From Alloascoidea africana (taxonomy: Eukaryota > Ascomycota > Alloascoideomycetes > Alloascoideales > Alloascoideaceae): a stretch of 64,000 bases of DNA. Where the stretch lies: the NCBI GenBank assembly GCA_030581615.1, contig JAKTTT010000022.1, forward strand, positions 124,001 through 188,000, given 5' to 3'. The position numbers and the translations under genes were made by a program. Positions within the stretch are counted from its first letter, which is position 1, and every line of letters starts with the position of its first letter. Shown piece after piece: positions 42,309 through 51,769 of this stretch. Below the pieces are notes generated by a model. The model had not been told where the DNA came from. It did not search any database and saw only the letters and a program-made list of their open reading frames with translations.

Positions 42309-43134
42309 GAGTGGTGTGTGTGTGTGTGTGAATTGACGATTTCTGTTTTTTTGCTCATTGGAACGGTTTCAAGATAATACTGGTAATTATTATCAAGCAA
42401 TCCTTGCGCAGGTTGTTGTTGAATTGGATTCAAGTCCAATTGTCCGGATTATCCGTCCAGATTCCTCATCAGTCTACTGCTCATGATCATGATTGTAAGG
42501 CATGTGCAAAGATGAGAAAAAATATTGTTGTGTACACACCTCCATATATCAAGTCGCATAATAGGAAGAGATTTGAGAGACATGTCACAATCTGCAAGAT
42601 TGGTATCTTTATTGATGCTTTAATCTATTTTCGTGTCCTTATTATCAGAATCCGTTGTGGGGGGTTTAACCATTGAAGGATGAATCATATCAGTAGAATC
42701 TCACTATTACTACTACTACTACTAGTCCTCTTGGTAACCGGAAATACTGTATAGATACAATTTCTTCTTATGTATTTTAAACGTACAAAATATGAAATAC
42801 AGGTCCAAAAGCAGACAAATTAAATAAATGATAAGCATGGACCGGTTGGAGGTTAGATTTAAGAGATAAAGTATTGGGGGGAAATGTAAGGGGAAATAAA
42901 AACTAAAACTAAAACTAAAAAAGAGAATGAGAATGAGAAAAAAAAAAACACAAGAATACAGTAAAATCCAGATTCAAACAATAAAGTGGTATGTTAAACT
43001 GATAAATAGACAATTAGTTGGATCGATCGATGGGGGCGGGATCTAAAACTAAAGAATATATTTCTCAAATACTCAAATCAAGATGAAATGTAGAGCTCAC
43101 ACTCACTCACACATTCTTGATAGGGGAGGTTTTA
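42309..43134. other. Convergent 3' flanks with microsatellites
   Basis: 826 bp between the stops of the Es2-type gene and the 6-phosphogluconolactonase gene. Contains a GT array (about 42314-42331), a TAC array (42705-42722), AACTAA repeats (42899-42918) and a GAATGA run. A 90-codon frame near 42404 lacks an ATG start and is not supported. Confidence 0.5.
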
Positions 43135-44295
43135 TTAATATTGTGTACCTGATTTTTCACCATTATCAGTAGAGTCTTCTGGAAGTGGGACCAAGTACTT
43201 GTATTTTTTCTTTGTAACGAGCACGTCGGTCAATGCTTCATCATCAACAAACCAACTTACTCTTCCTGCTGCGCCTTCGTTTACAATGCTACTGGGCAGA
43301 CCCTTTTCAGGTCTTTCCATGATAGTTTTCACCACAGGAGCCTTGACGGCACCTTCAACAACAAACGTGACTCGATGAGCATGGCAAATGACCGGAACAG
43401 TCAGAGAAATCCGCTTCGAGATTGGAGGAGGAGCATCCTCGACAGGAACGACCCAGGCCAGATCTTCCCTCAATGCAGGAGAATTGGGGAAAAGCGAGCA
43501 AATGTGACCATCTGGGGCACAACCGAGCAGTAATAGGTCAAACATGGGCAACTTTACAGAATCCTTTGCAGCGAAACCCTTAATCAAGGTTTTTTCATAG
43601 TCATTTGCAGCTTCATGGGGGTCGGATATCAGGGATTCGTCAAGGTGGTAGACATTCGGCTTCTCCTGATCTGGTGGGATCAGATCCAGCAACTTGCGTT
43701 TTGCCAAACCATAGTTGGACTGGGGGTCTTCAAAAGGGACCAAGCGCTCGTCTGCGAAATAGATATCCCATTTGCCCCATTGTACATCTGGTCTGGCAAG
43801 TAGGCCCTCATTTAAAACCGAGATCAAAGAGCCTCCGGAAAGGCCAATTTTGAATCTTTTTGAGTAGTTTTTTTTCTCTTTGCTCTTGTTTCGTTTCAGT
43901 TTGGAAGAGGACGAGGAAGACGAGGAAGACGAGTGGCTCGATCCTGATATAGGGGGGGCATTGGCCGTGGAGTTGGGAGCATTTCTAGGTGGTGAAAAGG
44001 GCTCTCCGCCCGCGGCAGCGCCCGCGGCCGGGTCCTGTGAGGCGGAATAGGCTGTTGCCGAGCTCGCGGATATGAATTGGGGCGAATGAGAGGCGGAATT
44101 GGGGGTTGAGATGGCGGATCGAGTCGAATGATGGTGTGTCCGAGAGTGCGATTGGGATCTGTGGTGGCCGCCCAGGAGAGGCTGTGGTGACGGGGCCAGG
44201 GCGGCATTCTGGGCCGCTATGATGTGGTCGGCCACGGCCTGTGCGACGCCCGCGAACTCGTGGAAGGAGTAGATGGCAGGCACGGTGGTGGTCAT
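43135..44295 (-). CDS. 6-phosphogluconolactonase-like protein (Sol family)
   Basis: A 386-residue protein of the NagB/6-phosphogluconolactonase family, the second step of the oxidative pentose phosphate pathway in the cytosol; yeast paralogues are Sol1-Sol4. Conserved blocks are FKIGLSGGSLISVLN, WDIYFADERLVPFEDPQSNY and LLLGCAPDGHICSLFPNSPA with the catalytic His. About 100 Ser/His/Ala-rich residues (about 40-135, including ten serines in a row) are inserted after the first helix. Yeast Sol1/Sol2 also carry a Ser-rich insertion here, and Sol1/2 lack clear lactonase function, so activity is uncertain. The start is the first ATG. It is divergent from the LMBR1-domain gene with only 163 bp between starts. 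The 5' third is strikingly GC-rich. Confidence 0.9.
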   Translation of the reverse strand: MTTTVPAIYSFHEFAGVAQAVADHIIAAQNAALAPSPQPLLGGHHRSQSHSRTHHHSTRSAISTPNSASHSPQFISASSATAYSASQDPAAGAAAGGEPFSPPRNAPNSTANAPPISGSSHSSSSSSSSSSKLKRNKSKEKKNYSKRFKIGLSGGSLISVLNEGLLARPDVQWGKWDIYFADERLVPFEDPQSNYGLAKRKLLDLIPPDQEKPNVYHLDESLISDPHEAANDYEKTLIKGFAAKDSVKLPMFDLLLLGCAPDGHICSLFPNSPALREDLAWVVPVEDAPPPISKRISLTVPVICHAHRVTFVVEGAVKAPVVKTIMERPEKGLPSSIVNEGAAGRVSWFVDDEALTDVLVTKKKYKYLVPLPEDSTDNGEKSGTQY

Positions 44296-45260
44296 GCTGT
44301 GCTGGTGAGGAAGAGGAGAGGAGAGGAGAGGAGAGAAGAGAAGAGAGGGCGAGAGATAGGAGGAGCAGTGGAGGGTGGCGACTGGCCGGGCTCGCTCGCC
44401 TCGCAAACCGCCCAAACCGCCACCGCAGCTTCACCAGAACCACAACATCGCGCATGTAATGGTAAGTGTCGACCCAACGAGTACGAGTGTATGGCCGTGA
44501 CTAACCTGCCAGTGGCTGCCAGTGGCTGCCCGTGCTCGTCTGCTTCGTAGTGACCGCGCTGGCCGCGACCCAGGCCGTGCGCACCTTCATCCGGATCCGC
44601 CACACGCCGGCGTACGTGTCGGCGTGCCTGGTGCTGGCCATCTTCATCCCGCTGTCGGTCGTCGTGCTGCTGCCCATCGACCTGATGTCGGCGACGTCGT
44701 CGTCCGCGGCGTCGCCGTTCTTCCTGTCCGCGGCCGCGAGGCTCGTCGTCTGGCGTGTGTACTACTGGCTGGCCTTCTTCCTGACGTGGGCCGTTCTGCC
44801 CATTCTGAACAGCTATGTCTCGTCCGGCCAGCGGGACCCGCGGCTCAAGTTCGCAGAGGCGCTCCGAGAGAACGCCAAGTTCCAGCTCATGATGTTTGCC
44901 CTGGGCGCCGTGGGGCTGGTCTACGTGATTCTGTCCTCGGGGCTCTCGTTCGTGGCGATCAAAGACCTCGCCATCGCCCTGTCGCACTGCTATGCTCTGG
45001 TGCTGGCGCTCTGGCTGATGGCCCACGGCCTGGTGAACGTGCCCAGACGCCACTGGCTCAACTCGCACAACGGCCAGAGACTGCTGCTGCTGTACAAGAA
45101 GGTGCCCGGCTTGCACGACTCCTACACAGACTCCAGGATCCAGTACCAGGAGCTGGCCGCGGAGGTCGCCTGCCTGGCGCCGCTGAAAAGCAGCTCAGGC
45201 GAGTTCCGGCCCTGGATCGAGGAGCTCGTGGACTCCATCCCGCGAGAGTACCTTTCAGCT
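43900..45260. other. GC-rich block spanning a divergent gene pair
   Basis: About 1.3 kb around the shared promoter at 44296-44458 is much richer in G and C than its surroundings. It covers the first third of the 6-phosphogluconolactonase gene and the first 250 codons of the LMBR1-domain gene. Third codon positions are mostly G or C within it and return to mixed use downstream in the same genes. A GGAGAG purine run marks 44311-44345. Confidence 0.75.
44454..44459 (+). promoter_or_regulatory. Start-stop uORF overlapping the LMBR1-domain start codon
   Basis: The bases ATGTAATG hold an ATG followed directly by TAA, and the A of that TAA is the A of the main ATG at 44459. If transcribed, ribosomes that start at the first ATG stop at once, next to the true start. 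Whether the mRNA includes it is unknown. Confidence 0.5.
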
Positions 45261-46541
45261 GAAGCTTCAGCTGCTTCTTCAGCTTCAGTCACCTCTGCGA
45301 CTCTGTCGAGAGAATACATGGCCACGCTGACGAAAAGACTCAGACAGATCGAGTACAGGTTCACGGCGGCCCATTCGCAATGGCTCAAGACTGTGAACGA
45401 AACTAGCAGATTACAGGATATTGTAACCTCCAAGAATGAGGGTTCCCACTCTCTCAGCTTTCGCCATGCCGAGTCAAGACTGAATCCAAAGGTAGCCTTC
45501 ATCCACTACAACTATCTCGTCCCCCTGTTGAAGAAGCTCTACGCTGTGGTGTTTGGCATGGCGTCAATCACTCTGATCTGGTCCGAGCTGACCCACTCGA
45601 CTCGTGTCTCCATAGTCAATCTCATCATCACAAACACCAACGGGTTTCTACAGCAGTCCATATCCATGGCAATTCTGGCTTACATGTGTGTTTGTGCCTT
45701 GGTCAGTCTCTCCCGTATCAACATTTTCAACGTCTACGCTTTGGTCTACAGACACTCGGATCCGGCCTCTGCTCTGTGGTACTCAATGTATGCCTGTAGG
45801 CTCACGGTTCCCCTGTGCTACAATTATCTTACCCTTTTAAAGACAAGAGACTCGGCTTTTGAGGATTTTCTAGGAAAGAGTATTAACCTGACACCACTGG
45901 GCAAATACTTTAACGATTGGCTGCCTAGACTGATTGTGATCCCAATAATATTCACTGTATTCCAAGTCTATGACAAAGTTAAACACTCTCTTGGCTTTGG
46001 ACTCTCGTTCTTGGACGATTTTGAGGAAGATTCGGATTTCGAAAATAACTCTGCGGAGACCCCCACCCCCATGGGCTTTGATGAGATACGAAATAGAGAG
46101 TTGGCTATTGTTAACGAAGGGAGATCTCTTGTTGAAAGAGAGTTGCAGAATAGAGATCGATCTCCAGCCTTTGAATCTGTTAGAGACTCTTCTTCAATAT
46201 TGCCCCATCATGAGAACAATGTCTGGGCTCGTTCAAACCTTTCAGGGAATAGCACTGAATATGGATCATCTGCAATTTCTAGAGAAGGTCAAACAGGAAG
46301 AGGAAGAGGAAGAGGAAGGCAACTGGGGAATTCTCTTGCAAACCATCACGAATCCTCATTGTTTGAATCTATTTCTGATACTTTTACATCTGCAGGCACA
46401 ACATTATCCTCTTTGTTTCACAAGATTAAGCCAGAGCATCGTGGGACAAGAACAAATTGGAACAGCGATGATCGTGCTCCGAATCTCCAAGATATTGATT
46501 CCGATGGTGATGAAGAAGAAGGGGGAAGACTACTCGTTTAA
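44459..46541 (+). CDS. LMBR1-domain multispan membrane protein (LMBD2-like)
   Basis: A 673-residue membrane protein of the LMBR1 family; LMBD2-type proteins are poorly characterised and linked to receptor signalling or trafficking. Exon 1 is only the ATG (44459-44461). Intron 44462-44522 has donor GTAAGT and branch TGACTAAC; exon 2 starts at 44523 (WLPVLVCFVVTALA). Without this splice there is no in-frame ATG for the first membrane span. About nine spans are visible: four or five in residues 1-170, a soluble central segment (180-330) with a helical region, then spans near 345-500. The LMBR1 motif region reads LIWSELTHSTRVSIVNLIIT, and LINIFNVYALVYRHSDP-like sequence follows. The tail is acidic and Ser-rich with a GRGRGRGRQ run. 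Confidence 0.87.
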
Positions 46542-47623
46542 TATGACAATGGAAATGGAAATAGAAATGGAAATGGACATGGAAGCTACAAACTGAAGGG
46601 TGTTGATAGCGGTTGTTGAATTTTACGCATTTTGATTTTAGACAATATGGTGGGTCTTTAGTGTAAACAACACTATTAGTCTAGATACTTATAGAATCTT
46701 TCTACTTTAATATGCTTTAAACAATGATAATGGTTGGCACCATCACAATTGGGATCGATTCTTGAAAGGGCATATCATTAGCTTATTGATCTAGCTGCTT
46801 AATGATATATATATTTATTAACTACAAAAAGGATGATCATTGCAATAAGCTCTCTCGTAGTCCAAATAAAAAGATATGGTAGAATCCATTCAGCGAAAAG
46901 CATCATCATCATGAGCTCGATGTTACAAAATCTTTTCCCGACTGAATCATCTGAGTAATTCTTTGAAAATCCGAAACTATTTAATGGAACTGTTGGTTTT
47001 AGGAAAAAAAGTGGAAACTGCTGGACTTGTGTGGTTGATGTGTTCCTCCAACAATTCGAAAAGCTTCCAATGCGTCGTGCTACCACCACCACTGACACAA
47101 AAGCAAAAATCTACAAGTCAAACTTTCAAACACAGCGCTTGATAAATTTTAGCCAAATACTTAAAGAACAGGTTTCAAAGACCAATAAATTAGGTGTTTT
47201 TTCCATGTTCCTGGACATGTTCTCGGATAATCCTTTTTGTGTTTTTAACGTGGGTCATGCACTAGCCAGATGAGATGGGCCCGGAGAATTAAAGATGCTC
47301 TCCAACATTGAGGAATCTCCAATTGTTCCAATCACCCCTGGTTCAAGTGTTTTTTTTTTCAAAGGGTTATTTCCTATCTGTTCGAGTTTCTCCTCGTACC
47401 TATAACAGTTCCAACACAACAAGGATAGACTAAACATTCAACCAATTTCTACATTTTTAAAGTTTAGGAAAGATCCAAGAGATATGTATTTAAGAGATGG
47501 AAGAATTCATATCTTCTTCTCAACTACACCCTACTCTGTATTACCCATTCTGAACTTCTTTGAACCATTCCAAACCACCCGAGCCCATTCCAACCCATTT
47601 AAAACCTGATATCAATTCCCAAG
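46542..47623. other. Intergenic region, no gene supported
   Basis: About 1.1 kb. Contains an ATGGAAATGG-like repeat just after the stop (46547-46582). Short overlapping frames on both strands near 46800-47270 start without ATG and show no family motif. Confidence 0.4.
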
Positions 47624-48559
47624 ATGAACACTTTCAAGCATGGTCACGAATTTTTGGAAGCGCCGAGCTATTTGCAGCATCCTATCGACCAGGTGCACCC
47701 AACTGAAACTCCAATGAAAGAGATGATGAGGGAGATAGACGAAATGCTCGAAGAATTGAATTATAATCCATCTAAGAGAATCGACAAATCAGAATTAGAA
47801 CCATCTTCAAAATCAAGTTCGATTTCTTTCACAACTCTGGCAGAAATGGACCACTCAACTACCCCGGACTGCTCATCCATTTACTCAAGCATAAGCTTCG
47901 AGTCCTGTTCGCCAACCATCCAATGCACCGAAGAGAGGCCAGCCTTTGGTTTTCGAAATGATTACATCGACCTATGCTGCCGCTCAGATGACTATGATAC
48001 GAGAAATGTTGTCAAGCCGGTTATGAAGTCCCCACACAAAACGCAAATATTTGAGCATAGTTATGAACAAGAGGAGTATCACGGCAATAACGGACAAAGT
48101 CATTCAGTTGATCAGCATTCTTCCGGTGACAGCATGAGTAACTCGAGTCTAATAGCAGTCTTGTCCATGGATATGGATTTCAAACCTGAGCTACGACCAC
48201 TTGATAAACAAGAAACAAAATATTACTATGATAATCAAGAACGCTTAGGTGAGCAGTATCCTTCTGTTGACAGTATGAGCGGCTCAAGCCTATTAGCAGT
48301 CTTATCTATGAGTTTGGACTCCAAAACAGAACAACATGCTGAACCACAACCCAATCGGATTTACAGTATGGCAAAGCACTTGAGATGGGCAGTTCCCACA
48401 AAAGCGCGGAAACATCTGAGGAGCAAAAGTTTCTACCAAAAAGATGAAACAAGACAACAACAGAACGATGAGAAACATTTCGGTGATTCTCGCAAAAGAT
48501 TTGTGTTCAACCGGTTACATCGTAAAGTAAGATCGGTTTTTAAGAGACAGACACTCTAA
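47624..48559 (+). CDS. Orphan acidic, Ser-rich protein with basic C-terminus
   Basis: Not recognised; 311 residues, no signal peptide and no membrane span. An acidic N-terminal helix (MKEMMREIDEMLEELNY, about 31-47) is followed by Ser-rich disorder with SSIYSSISFES. An internal duplication is clear: SSGDSMSNSSLIAVLSMDMD near residue 167 and PSVDSMSGSSLLAVLSMSLD near 213. The last 70 residues are strongly basic (KARKHLRSKSF, RKRFVFNRLHRKVRSVFKRQ). The architecture (acidic, phosphorylatable middle, basic end) resembles the product at 59815-60612. The ATG is preceded by an A/C-rich leader and the frame is long and single, so I accept it as a gene. A regulatory or nucleic-acid-binding role would be guesswork. 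Confidence 0.68.
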   Translation: MNTFKHGHEFLEAPSYLQHPIDQVHPTETPMKEMMREIDEMLEELNYNPSKRIDKSELEPSSKSSSISFTTLAEMDHSTTPDCSSIYSSISFESCSPTIQCTEERPAFGFRNDYIDLCCRSDDYDTRNVVKPVMKSPHKTQIFEHSYEQEEYHGNNGQSHSVDQHSSGDSMSNSSLIAVLSMDMDFKPELRPLDKQETKYYYDNQERLGEQYPSVDSMSGSSLLAVLSMSLDSKTEQHAEPQPNRIYSMAKHLRWAVPTKARKHLRSKSFYQKDETRQQQNDEKHFGDSRKRFVFNRLHRKVRSVFKRQTL

Positions 48560-49984
48560 ATCAAAAAATCAAAAACATGAATCCAAAAGGAAAAAAAAAG
48601 GTCAAAAACCAAAAAGCAAAAAAACATTCAAAAGCAAACACAAAAATCAAAAAAAAATCAAAAAAAAAAATATGAATTGAATTTCCCGTTTTATAACTAG
48701 TATAAGAAAAAAAAATCCCGCGAGACCTTCCGCGGTGTCAAAGCAAAAACGGGGTCATGGCAGCTTGTCTGTCGGCGAGTCTTCCGCCGAAATCAGAACA
48801 TTTCCGTCCGACTCCATTTTTAAGCCATATATATGTATATACTTTTTCCTATAATCTAGCCTCTCTATTGGGGAATTGAGTTTTTAAAGTAGTTTTAGTT
48901 TGTAGTCCATTCTCCACTGTTCCCCCATAAAAAGCCTTCTTCCATTTCTTCCTTTTCCAGTTGGGAACCCAATAACTTATTCCCCAAAATATTGATTTTT
49001 AGATTAGCTGTAATAATAATGTTGTGATTACTGTGATGTTCAAAATCTGCTATTGCCATTTTTCAAAGTCTATTATAGAATTGTTGTTCTGTACAGAGTT
49101 TATAGTGATTAACATAATGGTTGTTCATTGGTAATCTTATCTCCTTCACTAGAGCAGACAAGTGGTCTTTATATAAATGACAACTAAGAATATTTCAAGG
49201 AGTCCTATTGACGTTGAAATCCTCAGGTATTGTCACTGGTGGCCATGCCAATAGATGACCGATTTCTATCACTTTTTCGGATGCTATGATCCTTGATAAG
49301 ATACTAGATGGGTCAAGTATATGACAAAGTCCCGTTTACCACATTTTGGCACGTTTTTTTCTTCTTCTTCTCTTGTCAAGCAAATTTTTCTTTCGTCTAA
49401 AGGCTCTCCTATTAACTATGTACACTTTGACCTCGAGGATTCTCCAATTGTTCTGGTTAAGGCCGGCTTGGATCAAGGGGATAATGGTTTGTTATCAATT
49501 ATTTCAGTTAGCTTTACTGGTGCTGCAATTGGCAGTATCTACCAGTTTTTGTCCTACCTTTATTGGTTCTCTGCAGACGTGTTTCTTTAGAAAGAACCTT
49601 CAAGAACAGTCAGATGATCTTCAAAAATTTAATATAACAGATTGCCAATTCCATCTAGCAATAGAAATGCTACCAAAACTCCATTTTTCTCGAGATAAAG
49701 AAGACAACCACATATTACGAAAAGATACTATGAAACAATTTCCAAAAAAAAACATGAATCATTAATATCGTTGACTTAAAAATGGATTGCGTTAATAAAT
49801 TTGTTTGAAACGGGGTTCAAGAAGCTTCGATTTGTTTGAAATGTTAAATAAATAAGAGCATATAGAACCGGATCTTTTAACCATCAAATTTCTTAACAGA
49901 TGCAAGAATTGTGATTCTTACTCTTTGTTCTTTTCTACAAGTTATCTAAATGCACATTTGATGTACCAAAACCACAACCCAAAA
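48560..49984. other. A-rich flank and non-coding region
   Basis: The first 150 bases after the stop are nearly all A and C (repeated AAATCAAAAA). Two overlapping frames at 49321-49765 (89 and 139 codons) have T-rich, hydrophobic content without motifs; I do not call them genes. A 17-bp sequence at 49904-49920 is repeated inverted at 50198-50214. Confidence 0.4.
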
Positions 49985-50046
49985 GTTCAGGGCAGAGGTT
50001 CTGTTCTCTTATAAACATCTGTGAAAACAGAACCTCTGCCCTGAAC
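49985..50046. repeat. Perfect 21-bp inverted repeat (hairpin, 20-nt loop)
   Basis: Arms 49985-50005 and 50026-50046 are perfectly complementary. The arm core AGAACCTCTG also occurs in the outer end of the adjacent pogo-like element's right inverted repeat (51645-51662). A wider 17-bp inverted pair (49904-49920 and 50198-50214) flanks it, off-centre. Looks like a small palindromic or MITE-like element. Confidence 0.85.
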
Positions 50047-50505
50047 TCTCAAGTGTATGGCTCAGAAGACTAACAATAAGTAACTTAAAGAAGAAGAAAA
50101 AGAAAACTAAGAATACAAACAAAGTTCTATTTATACTATTTGGTTTCAATCTCATTATTACACAGATTCCTGAATATACTGAGCCTTTTGCTAATAATAA
50201 GAATCACAATTCTTATAGAAACAGTGTAAGAAAACCTACTGAGCCAGGTCCTCTGGATGTAATGTTACTTCAGAGTATGCATCCATGTGGCACGAAGTTT
50301 TGGTTTGAAAGAGAACCTGCGCCGTGGTAGCATCTTCAGTAGCAAGATCTCAATATTCGATAAAAAGAGTATCGACGTTATTTTAGGTATATTTAGCATA
50401 ATGTATAACGTACTTTATATGCGAACGAATCACATATGCGAGCGAATCACTTTCCACAACCTATCTTAATATAACAGACAATTAAAACACAACCACAATA
50501 AAAAT

Positions 50506-50826
50506 CTACTCGCTATTACCCTTATCTGAATCTCCAGACATTTCTGTATCTTCTGTACCAGTCCGCGAATTATGACCAGTTTTCCCGCAAGTACGACATC
50601 GCCGAACAGCCACCGCAGCTCGCCTCGACCGATCACCAGATTGCCTTGTTTCATGAGCTACCTGCTTATCCACCTCCTTCCGAGCTATAAAGTCTTGACC
50701 TTCCCCTACAGAAAAGGCTCCTCCTTGCCGTATGCGTGTCTTTTTGGCCCTCCGGCGCTTGCTAAGTCTCTCATTAGCCTCGCGAAGTGACTTGTTCTCA
50801 GCACCCAGGAGGGCCATCTGGTGCAT
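50506..50826 (-). pseudogene. pogo-like transposase, C-terminal fragment
   Basis: Encodes the tail of a fungal pogo/Fot1 transposase: MHQMALLGAENKSLREANER, then LSKRRRAKKTRIRQGGAFSV and the zinc-knuckle-like RCRTCGKTGHNSRT. The bases just upstream (50827-50882), in the same frame, still read SIYEAVDKIVKGTQSF, the usual lead-in to this tail. The stop of the N-terminal fragment separates the two parts. Confidence 0.85.
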
Positions 50827-50863
50827 AAAAGACTGAGTTCCTTTAACAATCTTGTCAACAGCT

Positions 50864-51451
50864 TCATAAATTGATGTTGGAGAGCTGTTCTAGTGTCGGG
50901 AAATTCGATCTTTGATGTAGGCAGACTGTGAAGCGACTTGTGGAAGGGTCTATGGTGTCGAAGAGACCCAAGCTGTAGAAATCCGCATCAGCAACACCAT
51001 ACTTGGCTCTCATATTCGCCACAAGCCCAAACCACAAGCTTATCGCATGTGGATCTTTGCATTGGGTCCTCTGGTAGTCGCATGCGAGATTAAAGCGTGT
51101 CTTGAGCTCTGGTTGTCGCTTGACGAAGTGTGTAGCCCAGTGCTTCCCAACGCGTCCGCCCTCACGCTCTGCGAGCAGGAGATAGGCCATATCTTCAACA
51201 CTAGAGAGGCGGGGAGAAAATCCTCGGATATCAAGGTCAAGAATGAATTTGACTAGAGTCTCCTCTTCTAGCAGACTGCAGCTCATTGAATTGGCAGGAG
51301 TATCAGCGCGAGCGCGGGTCCCACTCATTCTAGTGCGTAAGATTGTTTGAGTGACAGAGTAGATCTGGGCTGCTTTCCGGATGCTAAGTGTTGGGTCTTG
51401 TTTGATAGTCTGGATTGCAAGGAAGAGATTAGCTTTAGAATTTATATTCAT
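50864..51451 (-). pseudogene. pogo-like transposase, N-terminal DNA-binding part
   Basis: 195 codons from an ATG. Residues 8-45 form the psq-type helix-turn-helix (AIQTIKQDPTLSIRKAAQIY), and 60-125 the CENP-B/Tc5-type second DNA-binding domain (EEETLVKFILDLDIRGFSPR ... GKHWATHFVKRQPELKTRFN). The frame then passes directly from ADADFYSLG into a short tail, so the DDE domain is absent. The DNA-binding half could still be translated. Confidence 0.85.
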
Positions 51452-51687
51452 GTTGATTTGGCTGAGAAAAGAACATATGAATGGGGAGGTTAGGTAAAAC
51501 AGGAGAAAGTGGAACGTTCGGTGGTGTGGAACGTTCGCATGTGAACTACGTTATACATTATACTAAATATACCTAAAACAACATCGCTATTTTTCTTATC
51601 AAATATGAAGATCTTGCTAGTATAGATGCTACCTAACCTTACATCCAGAGGTTCTGATTCAGTAGGAAATTTAACAAAGAAAAATTA

Positions 51688-51769
51688 GGCACTATGGCCG
51701 AGCGGTTAAGGCGAAAGATTAGAAATCTTTTGGGATTTTCCCGCGCAGGTTCGAGTCCTGCTGGTGTCG
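51688..51769 (+). tRNA. tRNA-Ser (anticodon AGA), copy 2
   Basis: Identical over all 82 nt to the copy at 26247-26328, with the same immediate 5' bases (AAAATTA) but different sequence beyond. Anticodon AGA, long variable arm, no intron. A TTTCTTTTT tract follows at 51771-51779 as terminator. The pogo-like element ends 25 bp upstream. Confidence 0.97.

Larger units (their letters stand above)
50239..51662 (-). mobile_element. Internally deleted pogo/Fot1-like DNA transposon
   Basis: A 1424-bp element with long terminal inverted repeats: right end 51547-51662, left end 50239-50412, the left copy carrying about 60 extra bases. Both ends begin CTGA[AG][CT]CAG and are flanked outside by TA, the target duplication of the Tc1/mariner-pogo superfamily. 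The matching inner parts read TAGGTATATTTAG[CT]ATAATGTATAACGTA. It encodes both ends of a pogo-type transposase on the minus strand but lacks the DDE catalytic domain. Fot1-like elements are usually about 1.9-2 kb, so roughly 0.6 kb is gone. It ends 25 bp before tRNA-Ser copy 2. Confidence 0.85.

Noticed and set aside
42404-42676. 90-codon frame with a CxxC-like stretch
   Set aside because: It starts at TTG, and the cysteine spacing does not form a known finger.
44292-45116. 274-codon minus-strand frame
   Set aside because: Gln/Arg/His-rich antisense reading of the GC-rich block, without an ATG that makes sense or any motif.
44522-45262. 246-codon Arg/Ala-rich frame at the start of the LMBR1-domain gene
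   Set aside because: An off-frame shadow of GC-rich codons; the in-frame product has clear membrane spans. Reachable only through the alternative acceptor.
49321-49765. Overlapping frames of 89 and 139 codons
   Set aside because: T-rich hydrophobic content, the longer lacks an ATG, and no family feature is visible.
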